Below, one piece after another: positions 49,015-61,012 of a DNA stretch of 64,000 bases. The notes below the pieces were generated by a model. It saw only the letters and a program-made list of their open reading frames with translations, was not told the DNA's origin and ran no database searches. The position numbers and the translations under genes were made by a program. The DNA is from Cyclina sinensis (Eukaryota; Mollusca; Bivalvia; Venerida; Veneridae): positions 15,751,039 through 15,815,038 of the forward strand of contig JAAONU010000014.1 of NCBI GenBank assembly GCA_012932295.1. The letters run 5' to 3'. Position 1 is the stretch's first letter. Each line of letters starts with the position of its first letter.

Positions 49015-50283
49015 CTGCTGTACTGAAAATGTAGCAAATATTCCCGCCATAAATATACACATGGACACGTCAAATAATCTTGCAAATGAGTCCCTTTTTA
49101 ATGGCGTAAGCCTCTCCTTAATTTTTAGGTTAATTTCTGTCACAATGTTGTGAGTGAGTCCATGATGTTTGTCACTGTTAACTTACAGTTTTAAAACAGC
49201 AATGCCAAACATTCTCACTTAGCGATGTTCGACTTTCATTAAAGTTTGGTCATTTTCATAATACATTATGGTGTTCACTAGTGAACACAGAGTGAGAGTA
49301 TGAACACACATGCTGATTTATTATGTTTTTGGTTAAGTTCCGATCACAGGCGTTAGTCTGGAAGGGCCAAATATGTTGCATAGCCGTACAAGAACGAAAC
49401 TTCTCATATTTCGACTGTGATATGGCGTAATTACATCAAAATGAAGAAATCATTTGGCTTATAGTCAAAATAGCAACAAATGGCAACCATAAGTAGTGAA
49501 ATAAATCCATATAGTCATTAACGGCCCCATCAAAGTATCGTTTGCATAGAGGTATACAGATATAAGTATTTTGAGTTTCTAAATTTTGCATTAAGCGTTT
49601 GCTGAAGAGTTTTGAGATTATGTTTCAAGAGTCAGTCGATAAGTCCTCATATCGACCGCATTAAAAGGCAATAGTTGTGCATTATGATAATTTTATCAAT
49701 GCTGTATTATAGTATCTCATTGTTAAACATATGAATATCTGGGCAATATTACCTACACAGTTTTGTTAATTCTTATTATATATTCTTATTATATTGTCTG
49801 CAGACTTTTTCTATATTTTGATACCTTAATTTCTTCTCATGATAATGCACGCTGACACTGCATGGTCATTAAAACATTGTTTTCCAAGATAAAGTGATAA
49901 TTTATTACAGTTAAGTTCCGCAGTTCAAAATTGCATAAAAGTCAGCAGTTTGAAAGAACCAAGTGTAAAATTCAGATCAAATGAGTCTTAATTGTGGCAC
50001 TTTACTGTATCATAGTTTGTAAAATATCTTATTAATTTAAAACTTCTTCATAGTGTTTCGTCCTATCACCAATTTTGCAGTGCATATGAGGTACACGGTT
50101 TCGTATCTAACGAACTTCTCCAATTTCATGTAATATTTGCCATATCACTTAATTATTATCGTTTTCACATAACTAAGAATATCGAAACAGAAAGTTGCTA
50201 TGAAAACACACATTTTCTTTTACATAAGAAATACCTAAAAGGAATAACACTTCAAACAGGGACAAATACAAATATACGCTTAC
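49015..50283. other. HSPA12 C intron 1 remnant
   Basis: Aligns piecewise with intron 1 of copies A and B: tactgaaaatgtagcaaat at 49020 with 39075; gtgagtgagtccatgatgtt at 49150 with 39181; ttgcagtgcatatgaggta at 50080 with 29620. No gene. It marks the right border of the roughly 5.5-kb insertion relative to unit B. Confidence 0.7.
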
Positions 50284-50389
50284 TAAGGTTTTCGCTTTTC
50301 TTAATTTATTTCAGATTAAATTGTTGTAGAATGTTTTACGTTTTCAGGTCAACCAGTCTTCCGCATTCTTACATGTATTTTATCTATAT

Positions 50390-53045
50390 CACTCATGGTA
50401 ATTGTACATTCTATTCATGCTATCAGCTAACCCAATGTATAAAAACTGTACTCTGTATTCATGCTATCAACTACCTCACTGTATGATAACTGTACTCTGT
50501 ATTCATGCTATCAACTACCTCACTGTATGAAAACTGTACTCTGTATTCATGCTATCAACTACCTCACTGTATGAAAACTGTACTCTGCATTCATGGTTCC
50601 GACTACCCCACTATGTTGAAATTGTATTCTGTATTCATGCCATCGACTACCCCGCTGTATGGAAACTGTACTCTGCATTCATGCTATCGACTACCTCACT
50701 GTATGAAAACTGTACTCTGCATTCATTCTACCGACTACCCCACTATGTTGAAACTGTATTCTGTATTCATGCCATCGACTACCCCGCTGTATGGAAACTG
50801 TACTCTGTATTCATGCTATCAACTACCCCACTGTATGAAAACTGTACTCTGTATTCATGCTATCAACTACCTCACTGTATGAAAACTGTACTCTGCATTC
50901 ATGGTTCCGACTACCCCACTATGTTGAAATTGTATTCTGTATTCATTCTATCGACTACCCCGCTGTATGGAAACTGTACTCTGTATTCATGCTATTGAAT
51001 ATCTCACTGTATGAAAACTGTACTCTGCATTCATTCTACCGACTACCCCACTATGTTGAAACTGTATTCTGTATTCATGCCATCGACAACACCGCTGTAT
51101 GGAAACTGTACTCTGTATTCATGCTATCAACTACCTCACTGTATGAAAACCGTACTCTGCATTCATGCTACCAACTACCCCACTATGTGGAAATTGTATT
51201 CTGTATTCATGCTATCGACTAACTCACTGTATGGAGACTGTACTCTGTATTCATGCTATCGACTACCTCACTATGTGGAGACTGTACTCTGTATTCATTC
51301 TATCGACTACCCCACCGTATGGAAACTGTACTCTGTATTTACGCTATCGACTACCCCACTGTGTGGAAACTGTACTCTGTATTGATGCTATCAACTACCT
51401 CACTGTATGAAAACCGTACTCTGCATTCATGCTACCAACTACCCCACTATGTGGAAATTGTATTCTGTATTCATGCTATCGACTACCTCACTGTAAGGAA
51501 ACTGTACTCTGTATTCACGCTATCGACTACCCCACTGTATGGAAACTGTACTCTGTATTCATGCTATCGACTACCTCACTATGTGGAGACTGTACTCTGT
51601 ATTCATACAATCGACTACCCCACTATGTGGAGACTGTACTCAGAATTCATTCTATCGACTACCCCACTATGTGGAAACTGTACTCTGTATTCATGCTATG
51701 GACTACCTCACTATGTGGAGACTGTACTCTGTATTCATACAATCGACTACCCCACTATGTGGAGACTGTACTCAGAATTCATTCTATCGACTACCCCACT
51801 ATGTGGAAACTGTACTCTGTATTCATGCTATGGACTACCTCACTATGTGGAGACTGTACTCTGTATTCATACAATCGACTACCCCACTATGTGGAGACTG
51901 TACTCAGAATTCATTCTATCGACTACCCCACTATGTGGAAACTGTACTCTGTATTCATGGTATCAACTACCCCACTGTATGAAAACCGTACTCTGCATTC
52001 ATGCTACCAACTACCCCACTATGTGGAAATTGTATTCTGTATTCATGCTATCGACTACCTCACTGTATGGAAACTGTACTCTGTATTCACGCTATCGACT
52101 ACCCCACTGTATGGAAACTGTACTCTGTATTCATGCTAAGGACTACCTCACTATGTGGAGACTGTACTCTGTATTCATACAATCGACTACCCCACTATGT
52201 GGAGACTGTACTCAGAATTCATTCTATCGACTACCCCACTATGTGGAAACTGTACACTGTATTCATGCTATGGACTACCTCACTATGTGGAGACTGTACT
52301 CTGTATTCATACAATCGACTTCCCCACTATGTGGAGACTGTACTCAGAATTCATTCTATCGACTACCCCACTATGTGGAAACTGTACTCTGTATTCATGC
52401 TATGGACTACCTCACTATGTGGAGACTGTACTCTGTATTCATACAATCGACTACCCCACTATGTGGAGACTGTACTCAGAATTCATTCTATCGACTACCC
52501 CACTATGTGGAAACTGTACTCTGTATTCATGGTATCGACTACTTCGCTGTATGGAAACTGTACTCTGTATTCATACTATCGACTACCCCACTATGTGGAG
52601 ACTGTACTCTGTATTCATGCTAACTACTATCCCACTGTGTGGAAACTGTACTCTGTATTTACGCTATTGACTTCCCCGCTGTATGAAAACTGTACTCTGT
52701 ATTCACGCTATCGACTACCCCACTGTGTGGAAACTGTACTCTGTATTCATTCTATCAACTACCCCGCTGTATGGAAACTGTAGTCTGTATTTACGCTATC
52801 GACTACCCCACTGTATGGAAACTGTACTCTGTTTTCATGCTATCGACTACCTCACTATGTGGAAACTGTACTCTGTTTTCATGCTATCGACTACCTCACT
52901 ATGTGGAAACTGTACTCTGTATTCATGCTATCAACTACCCCACTGTATGAAAACTGTACTCTGCATTCATGCTACCTACTACCCCGCTATGTGGAAATTG
53001 TATTCTGTATTCACGCTATCGACTACTCCACTGTGTGGAAACTGA
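50390..53045. repeat. 44-bp satellite array, about 60 copies, with higher-order structure
   Basis: The monomer is tactctgtattcatgctatc-gactaccccactgtatggaaactg (44 bp). Variants carry tgtgg, gagac, tactcagaattc, accaa or gcattc. A three-monomer higher-order unit of exactly 132 bp marked by cagaattc occurs at 51641, 51773 and 51905, and again at 52213, 52345 and 52477. The two blocks are offset by 572 bp (13 monomers). Since 44 is not divisible by three, all three plus-strand frames stay open for long distances with a 44-residue periodicity; the ORFs up to 456 codons are artefacts. Single-copy seed sequence exists in units A and B. Confidence 0.93.
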
Positions 53046-53464
53046 ACGCTGTGTTATATAGTCCTCTTTCGTTTGGCTGTCGGGAAAAAATTAATTCCTT
53101 CACAATGTGAACTGAATTATAGAATGACCGTTAGGAAGTATCTTATATCACAGACAGTTGGAATTTGAATCGTTACACTATAAAGTATCATTTCTTGCAT
53201 GGGCCCTTTGAAATGTCTTCCAGATGAGGAGAAAGACTTGTTTCTCATGGGTTACAATATATCTGTTTTAGAAGAACTTGAACCAAACTAAGGACAAAAA
53301 TATGTATTTCTCATTTTTGTGAAATAGGCCCAATACTGGCCTCAAAATTGCTACCAATAAACAACTATTTTGATAGGTTAGTGCGGTCGCTTTTCACGTG
53401 TTCTTTTTAAAAATAGTATTTAAGCAGCAAAAAGTAAAGTACTTAGATATAAAGGTTTGCTAGG
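53046..53464. other. Unit C 5' flank, paralogous to 29.99-30.26 kb
   Basis: Landmarks such as ttgaaatgtcttcc, cttgtttctcat and atgtatttctca are shared with unit A in the same order. There is no transposon here where unit A carries Tc1 copy 1. No ORF. Confidence 0.7.
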
Positions 53465-53533
53465 CAAGTCAACGGGTACCAGTTGTCTTTATTCCAACCA
53501 CGGCGTTTGGTCTGTTGTGTCCAGCAGTTGAAC

Positions 53534-55447
53534 AGATAGATAGATAGATATTCTTTATTTCCTCCATACGAAGAGCACATATACATGTACAGACATAATA
53601 TACAAACAGAATAACAAAGAAAAATAAAGTTTGTTCGAAAACAAAAACAACAAACACACACGCATGCGTGCGCACAAGCACGCAAACACGCACACACTGA
53701 CATACGCACCCGCGCACACACACTTACTCTAGCACAAAATAGAAAAATACAATTTGATCCAAACAAAAACATACAATTATGCAAGCTAAGAAACGTATTT
53801 GGTAACTCCTGTCTAACAGCACATGCATACCGACGCATACCGACGCATACCGACGCATACGCGCGCATGCGGGATTACAAATAACACAATAAATAAATAA
53901 AGTTTGACAATTATGTACAACTAATGTTAGTTTTCAAACAAATACATACATTTATGCTAACAAAGAAACGTATCCAAGCACGCACGCCGACAGACTAAAC
54001 AGCACATGCATACGGACGCTACGCACGCATACGCGCGCATGCGGGAATACAATTTATTGGCATTTATATAGAATGTAAATACAATAGAGTGTAATTATTT
54101 ATAAAATTCAAGTCTGTATAAAGCCATTTCCTGAGGACATAACAATAATAGTGAAAGAAATATTTGCTAAAAGAAATATTTGCTAAACTGATTCGAGTCC
54201 TGTGTGCACCACCCTTACCGAAACGAAAATGCAAGAGAGAATAACAGGTTCGAATAGTATACATTATTTATTGGGGACAACTATCACAAGACTTTTGCAC
54301 ATATAGTGTAAAAATCTGCTTGTCATTTTTATGATTCCGATTCTTTTGTTGTTATCCATTTCAAAAAGTACAAATCCAGTTAACATTTCAATAATTTGAT
54401 CTTGTAGTGTTAATCTGCAAAATTTGTCAAAGTTACAAATTCCGAGTATCTCATGGATATTTTGCCAGAGAATGTGTTGTAGGGAATTGTTTGCGATACA
54501 AAATAAAATGAGATGCTCAACTATGGAATCAGTTACAAGTTTACATTTGGGACATGCAGTATTGAATTTCCTAGAGAAAAACCGTCCTACAAGAAGCATA
54601 ACTGTTCTACAATATTGCAGGTTGTCTCTATATAATCGGCTGAAGTACCACATACTGAACGGTGTAATTTCATTATGAATGTGGTAGAAATGTTGAAGGT
54701 TTTTGTCAGATAATAGCCTGTTTCGATAATCGTAGTTTGCTATCATATTAATTTGTGTTTTTATAATTCTTTTCCATGCATGAAGTGAAGGGAATGTACC
54801 CTTTTTATAAAAATCTTCAAATATATGCATAAGTTTATATTTTCCAAAGATTCGGTAGATATCGGGAATAAATCCGCGGGCTTTTCTTGGTTCTATCAAA
54901 AATTGAAAAAGTCTTATGACAAAAATGGTTTTAATACGTTTATATGTATCGAGATTGCATAATTGACCAAAAAATAGTAATTTTCTTTTATCGATTTCGA
55001 ATTCGATTGGTAATATTCCGATACAACTTAGAGCGATGTCTGTTCTTGTACACTGATGCATAGACTGCATATATTTGATACATTGCCTGTGAACGCGTTC
55101 AAGTGAAAGTAGTTCGGTATCTGTGAGGTCAGACCACAACTCACAACCATATAAAGCTCTCGGTAAAACTATCGATTCATAAAGATGTTTGGATGTCAAA
55201 GGGTGTAACCCATTTTTATGAACGCCGCAGTCAGCAAGACTGAAGTAAGTTTTGCGTAGCTTGGTGCAGGCGAGATCTAGGGATGGTTTTAGCGTCATAT
55301 ATATATTGCATGGTACCCCAAGATGAACGTAACTATCTGTTTCTTGTATAAAGTCATGTCCTAGCTTAGAGTTATCTGTATGTTTTTCGAAATCCCGTCT
55401 TCTTTTATTGAAAATACAAATGTTACTTTTCTGTGCATTATAAAGGT
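53534..55447 (-). mobile_element. 5'-truncated LINE with a 69-bp target duplication
   Basis: A minus-strand non-LTR retrotransposon. Its 3' end (left) finishes aataaagaat followed by (atct)n. Its 5' truncation point is at 55447. It is flanked by identical 69-bp direct repeats (53465-53533 and 55448-55516). Units A and B have only one copy of this sequence (about 31895 and 42890). The 3' UTR contains (ca)n, (gcac)n and gacgcatac repeats between 53650 and 54060. Confidence 0.9.
54264..55447 (-). pseudogene. LINE ORF2 C-terminal portion (reverse transcriptase thumb to Zn-knuckle)
   Basis: One open frame of about 394 codons inside the LINE. KSNICIFNKR and YVHLGVPC correspond to the RT segment after the catalytic palm. 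It continues through LPRALYGCELWSDLT and ERVHRQCIKYMQ to a C-terminal CPKCKLVTDSIVEHLILFC zinc-knuckle-like motif. The endonuclease and catalytic RT motifs are missing because of 5' truncation, so it is non-autonomous. The frame happens to stay open upstream into flanking DNA as far as 55541, giving 31 spurious residues. The clade is uncertain, perhaps CR1/L2-like given the microsatellite tail. Confidence 0.85.
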
Positions 55448-56364
55448 AAGTCAACGGGTACCAGTTGTCTTTATTCCAACCACGGCGTTTGGTCTGTTGT
55501 GTCCAGCAGTTGAACACGGTATCTAAATACGCTTGCTGCATTTTTCAGAATTCTGAAAACATTGTTTGGCTAGACATAACGAGCAAACATTCTGGTCAGT
55601 AAAACGACTATTTTTATTCACCTGATACTCGCCTGATACTCAGATTCGGTATATTATAGGTATACGAGTTTCTTAAGGCATCACTTTTTTAAAACTGTTT
55701 TAGTAAAAATAAACGACACTTACCCTGTTAACATTTTACATTCGACAACTTGGAAATGCAATGCTACCAAGCGTACAATGTTTCTATACAGTATACCTGC
55801 TAAGCAAGACTTGATATGAAAACTTAAATACCATTCTAAATAGAAATAGATGCAAAGTACCTTGATTAAAGTGTAGTTACTTAATTAAATACAACTGCAC
55901 CCCCACCCCCCCTCCGCAACCCCCCCCCCACTCCCTCAAAAAAAAAATAAATAAATAAAATTACTACCACCATGTGCAGGAAAATCGCTAGACCATTTTG
56001 TTTTCAAGAACATTTACTCGTGTAACTTGATATCTACAAAAGGATACATTCCGGTACCATTAGATTAGTTGAATGTTTCTCAGTACTTACAAAAGTCAGT
56101 GACAAGACATTTTATTATTTAACAAAACAATACTGGTGCCACTAATTTTCGCTTCGTTCATTTTCGTCTTCACTTTTATAATATTTAGGATGTCTTAACC
56201 TTTTCAGCATTTTGATTTTTTTTCGTCGGTATCTGTTGTCCATATGATCAACGCCCATTGATCAGATCAGTAATTTAGATTTGAGGGACAATACAGGACG
56301 CATAAAGCATCCCATTCCAAAACACTCTCAGTTCTTTTACAGATCTGATTCCCCGCACTAGTTA

Positions 56365-56445
56365 TACCATGTGATGTCATTTAGGCTGTCGCGAGCAGCA
56401 TTTTTTTTACTGTTCGCGATAGCCTAAATGACATCATATACCACG
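56365..56445. repeat. Near-perfect short palindrome (hairpin)
   Basis: The left arm gatgtcatttaggctgtcgc and the right arm, which reads gatgtcatttaggctatcgc in reverse complement, enclose an 8-nt T-rich loop. The arms are about 30 bp with two mismatches. Probably a minimal foldback element or MITE remnant. Confidence 0.75.
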
Positions 56446-58479
56446 TGTTATGGCCACCCTGTATACTCTGTTTCTGAACACCGATGCAAATAGCAATGCA
56501 CATACTTTATTACGACTTTCAAACCCTTTTTATCTTAACCAGGAAAGACGCACATTTTCCGAAACGTATCTTTCGATGTTACTGAAAACATACGTTTATG
56601 TTAGTAAATTATTAGCCAGTGTGAAATTTATCAGTCTCTATGGTGATTTTTTTATTTCGTTTTAATGTACGATAAACTCCTTTCAGGGATATCACGCGCT
56701 GGAATCAGTGATATATTTACATGTTTATATATGAAAGAAAGAAAACTTTATCTAAATCAATTACGCAAATAAGCCCATGCATTGGCATACCTTATCATGA
56801 ATTTTACGAACCTTTAAACAATTTAACAACTGTATTATAAATATAAAAGTTGTGTAATATGTAACTAACAATATCAAACTTATTCATTTTTTCATGCCAG
56901 CATACATGTAAATACTAATGATTTACTTGTATTCCACAAATGGAAATAAAAAAAAATCAATAATTTCCTTACAAACCATTCGGCAACAAGCCAAAACAAA
57001 TAATAATGACCAGTCCGTGGTTTTATCTATTCAACGTGTTGCGTAATGGGCGATAAGCCGTCTTCTTTTCACATATTTATTATAGATATATTTATAGAGA
57101 GAGATTTAAATGAAATCCTGTGGAATTTTAAGCGCAGATAAATCTTTTGAAACCCTACAATACATTACCATGACAGCGCAGATTTTCCTTTTCGCGATTA
57201 TCTACCTTTACCTGTACAGGTAGACTTCAAACAAAGAAATGCGACAGGTGCGAAACTAAATACGAACAGTTTGTCGCTGCTAGCTCTACATGTTGTGATA
57301 TCGATTTAAACCTATTCAAACATTCCTTGCATGGTTCCCTGCGTACATGACACCTTTATCTGTCTAATGTAGCGGCTTGTAAAATTATGAAAGAATTGTG
57401 TGGGAGATATATTTTTTAAAAGATGACTCAAGTTTTTACTCCATACTGGAGTGGTTTAAATCAGTAAGTCACAAAAACGAAAAAGAACTTGTGTTCTAGA
57501 TAGGCACTCCATTACCGAGAGATATTTGTGTATGACAGTTCGGTTTATGATAACTATTTGACTAACCAGTTCAAACATTCCACGTTATAGATTTCACTTC
57601 TGCGGTAGAGTGGATTAATGTTAAGATCAATCTGCTTGTGAATTAAAAATTTGGAAAACAAAATATGCACTGACAACTGGGTGAGTTTTTTTCCTATATA
57701 TAGACCGTTAATTGTTCAACATAGGTTCGATATGGATTTATGATTCATACATGTACATTGCCAAAGGTAAGATTGTTCTTTGTTATCGTTGTGGGAAAAA
57801 TCAAGCGAGTTAAAAGCGTTCATTCAGAATTTACGAATTTTCATTTCCATTCAGTATACATAAAATCTTTGCCACATAAAGGCATTTTTTAAAAATAATT
57901 TACAGTTAATATTGGCAAAGGAGGGAAGATTAACATTAATTATTTACAAAAAAATGTTTATTAACATAAATGTGACGGTAAACTCTTCTATGTGTCGGTT
58001 TGTTTTAAAAGTTCATTTTTAGCAATACGTTTTTACCTGTCTTTACACGTTTTGTTTATTCAAGTCATTTCATCTATGCAGAAAAAGGATTGAAAATTAT
58101 GCCAATGAAAAAGGCAGTTGAAGAGAAAAACTTATTTATAATGCAAGGCACGTGGTCATTTTGCTGACAGTTTCAAATTAGACCACACCATGGGCTTTGC
58201 GGATTAATCAGGTGATTTGTAATGTTTAAACATTGTAGGTTGTAATCATGGGATATGATCTTAAGGTTCAAATAGTTTCTTTATTTATGACTTCGAATGA
58301 TCGTCAGAAGTTTGTTTTAAATGATTTATACTTATTTGCCCCTTAATGTCAGCACTGGTTCAAACGAACTGTAGTGATAATCAAACGGAACAGTAAAAAC
58401 AGAATGAAAAGGTTGAGTTGAACATTGTTCAACTTTGTTTTCTGTTTTACAAATATGTGTTTATAATCAGTACTGGCTG

Positions 58480-58735
58480 CCAATTTGACTGAGTGACTGG
58501 GCAGTCCCTAACCACGACCCCTTGAAATGTTGGGTTAGTTACTAAAGGGTAGTGAAAGATACAGAAATGGTCCCGTTCCAGAGATACCCCTTGATTTTAC
58601 ATGCTCAGTGTATAATATCTGTACATGTGTCATCAGATTAACGGCTCTTCCAAAAGACAGTTAGTTGTGCAAGGGGAAGATCCCTGGATTATAAGTTCTG
58701 TGCTCCTGGAGCCCTAATCTGCTCCGCGACTTGTT
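58480..58735 (-). repeat. tRNA-derived SINE, diverged reverse copy
   Basis: Shares with the 12.47-kb family the order gttccagagataccc, catgctcagtgtata, aaaagacagtta and a terminal ctaatctgctccgc. It is strongly diverged. Confidence 0.6.
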
Positions 58736-60217
58736 GCAAAAGTTCATTGGCTAAATCCAATTTATGAGTGGTAATGGTTTAACTGTGTAGTGTATTTCTA
58801 AAGATCCACTGACGTTTAAAATTTATTGAGCAAAATTTATCATTGTGTAACGAAATTAAAATGTTAAAGCAAGACAGTGATGTCGCATCCTGTTTTCTCT
58901 CGGTGAATTTTATAAACAGGACAAAACATACCATTTTTTCCCTGTGATATGAGCATTGCTTTAATACAAGTGTACAGCAGTTTCAAGTGAAACATCATGA
59001 CGTTTCAAACTGTCAGTAATTTAATAACACTGTAACGAAACAAATTGGTGTGACACCGAATTATGACAGCTAAACCGTGTACCATGTGAAGCTACATACT
59101 TCAGCCGTGTCCCTGTCACCGTGTCTGGTTGATTGTTTAAATTGTCCTGTTTAGTAACATGCTTTTGTGGTGGTATCGGGGAGTTGTTCCCGTATTTGTT
59201 GGAGTGGGTTCACAGCATCAATTTGAACGGAGGTTCATGTGCGACCTATATACGTGTTTTCTGACCACCTTAGGTAGTCATTCCCATGCCATGTATTTTG
59301 GCGACCCATTTTCGACTTGGATGCTTTAAATCTTCTGCAATTTATCTTTTACTTTTAGCCAGTGACACTAGCTGTCGTTCATCCAAAATATATCAAAACT
59401 GCAGATTTCAACTAATGGCTAAATTCCAATGACATTATGAATGTACTGAATAAGAAATAAGCCTAATTATTTAAGGTTAGTAAGTATTTATAATATATAT
59501 CTGAAAAGACTTTTTCTTTCCGCTTCACAGAGTATATCTACTATCAGGCTGGTGAAAAGAAATGTAAATATTGTAATGTCATATTGAAACTTTCGCGAGA
59601 TTTTATCGGAAATCATAAATTATACTTACGTCTTATTAAGGCTCCTCCGCCATATTTTTAACATGAGTGCAAAACCTTTTGGTAAAATCAGTGAAGTTAA
59701 AAGAATAGCATGTATTCAAAAACTGACAGTCATGTACTAAGCCGTAATAGTAGCTTTTAACCTCTATCCTGTCAAATTTCTTCAGTGGTCCTTATCAAAT
59801 TTCCTGTTCCGATAGTTTCATTTATAATTCATTATGGAAACTTACTGGCTTAATAGCGAGCATTGCAGATCAGAATCAGACTGCATGGGATGTACAAGCC
59901 GTGGTCTGCATCAGTTACTAGGGTATATGAATTGCCTCCAATAGGTTGAAGGTCAGTGCGGGTCATATGTAGACAGGACAGTTTGGAAGCAAGTAAAATA
60001 TGAATCGTTAGGTAAAGTCAGGGTTATTTGAAAGTATTGTTATACATTAATGCTCTATTGTTTCTGCAAAAGGTTATTTGTTTCAAAATTGATATCGTGG
60101 AAATCAAGTCAGTCTGGTATATGCTACACGTTTGATTACAATTTGTATAGAGAACAAAGAATACTGAAATGATAAAACCTCTAGGAACTAAAGTACTTAT
60201 AAATAGCAGTTTGAATG

Positions 60218-61012
60218 ATTTGTGTCAACTAAAGGTCACTAATGTTTAGTTGACCCCGACTGCGCTGTAGATACAGCTTGACGTGAAGTTTGACGCCGAC
60301 TGCGCTGTAGATACATCTTGACGTGAAGTATGACTGATTTCTGTCACTAATGTTTAGTTGACCCCCGATTGCGCTGTAGATACAGCTTGACGTGAAGTAT
60401 GACTGACTTGTGTCACTAATGTTTAGTTGACCCCCGACTGCGCTATAGATACATCTTGACGTGAAGTATGACTGACTTGTGTCACTAAGGTTTAGTTGAC
60501 CCCCGACTGCGCTGTAGATACAGCTTGACGTGAAGTAAGACTGACTTGTGTCACTAATGTTTAGTTGAGCCCCGACTGCGCTGTAGATACAGCTTGACGT
60601 GAAGTTTGACTGACTTGTGTCACTAATGTTTAGTTGACCCTTGACTGCGCTGTAGATACAGCTTGACGAAGTATGACTGACTTGTGTCACTAATGTTTAG
60701 TTGACCCCCGACTGCGCTGTAGATACAGCTTGACGTGAAGTTTGACCCCGACTGCGCTGTAGATACATCTTGACGTGAATTATGACTGACTTGTGTCACT
60801 AATGTTTAGTTGACCCCCGACTGCGCTGTAGATACAGCTTGACGTGAAGTTTGACTGACTTGTGTCACTAATGTTTAGTTGACCCTGACTGCGCTGTAGA
60901 TACAGCTTGACGTGAAGTATGACTGACTTGTGTCACTAATGTTTAGTTGACCCCCGACTGCTCTGTAGATACAGCTTGACGTGAAGTTTGACCAACTTGT
61001 GTCAACCGAAAG
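60218..61012. repeat. 69-bp tandem array with 40-bp partial units
   Basis: About ten units of 69 bp (actgacttgtgtcactaatg ... gcgctgtagatacagcttgacgtgaagt). At two places (about 60285 and 60745) an extra 40-bp partial unit makes a 109-bp spacing. The period is a multiple of three, so an open minus-strand frame of about 150 codons with SCIYSAVGGQLNISD repeats exists. There is no start context, splice signal or composition suggesting a gene. Confidence 0.9.

Larger units (their letters stand above)
43052..50286 (-). pseudogene. HSPA12 copy C, truncated pseudogene
   Basis: Pseudoexon 43052-43384 matches the 324-nt exon of copies A and B. It carries an extra codon and a DFRTI sequence where DFGTT should be, so the phosphate-binding Gly is lost. 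A frameshift after GWAY leads to an early stop, the middle is conserved (DPRKGYIKQW, TEKTPTVVLIKPDG), and a second frameshift follows TGES. The donor gt at its end is lost. The start-codon exon is at 50284-50286, where plus-strand CAT has become TAA, removing the ATG although the gtaagc donor next to it survives. The three downstream exons are absent. It cannot make an Hsp70. The 6.9-kb gap between the two remnants holds the inverted-repeat elements listed separately. Confidence 0.88.
42959..55620. repeat. Segmental duplication unit C (truncated HSPA12 locus)
   Basis: Starts inside HSPA12 intron 2 (the text near 42975-43050 matches 28081-28153 of unit A). It retains the first large exon as a pseudoexon, intron 1, the start-codon exon position and the 5' flank, and ends near 55620, where similarity to unit A (about 31985) stops. 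The downstream exons are missing. It is greatly enlarged by an insertion of about 5.5 kb, a satellite and a LINE. Confidence 0.8.
55621..60215. other. Gene-poor region
   Basis: About 4.6 kb with no ORF over 75 codons that looks real, no splice-consistent exon series and no RNA gene. It contains an oligo-C tract (55900-55930), the palindrome at 56365 and a SINE relic at 58.48 kb. Confidence 0.6.

Noticed and set aside
50505..53110. Overlapping plus-strand ORFs up to 456 codons with a 44-residue repeat
   Set aside because: All three frames are open at once because the 44-bp satellite lacks stop codons. This is not protein-coding selection.
53443..53868. Cys-rich minus-strand ORF of 141 codons, superficially like a secreted peptide
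   Set aside because: It arises from (ca)n/(gcac)n simple repeats in the LINE 3' region and continues into the target duplication.
54264..55541. Full-length 425-codon LINE protein
   Set aside because: The first 31 residues are encoded by flanking DNA including the target duplication. Only the part from 55447 leftward belongs to the element.
60229..60690. Minus-strand ORF of 153 codons with SCIYSAVGGQLNISD repeats
   Set aside because: Product of the 69-bp array, with no non-repeat extension or splice signals.
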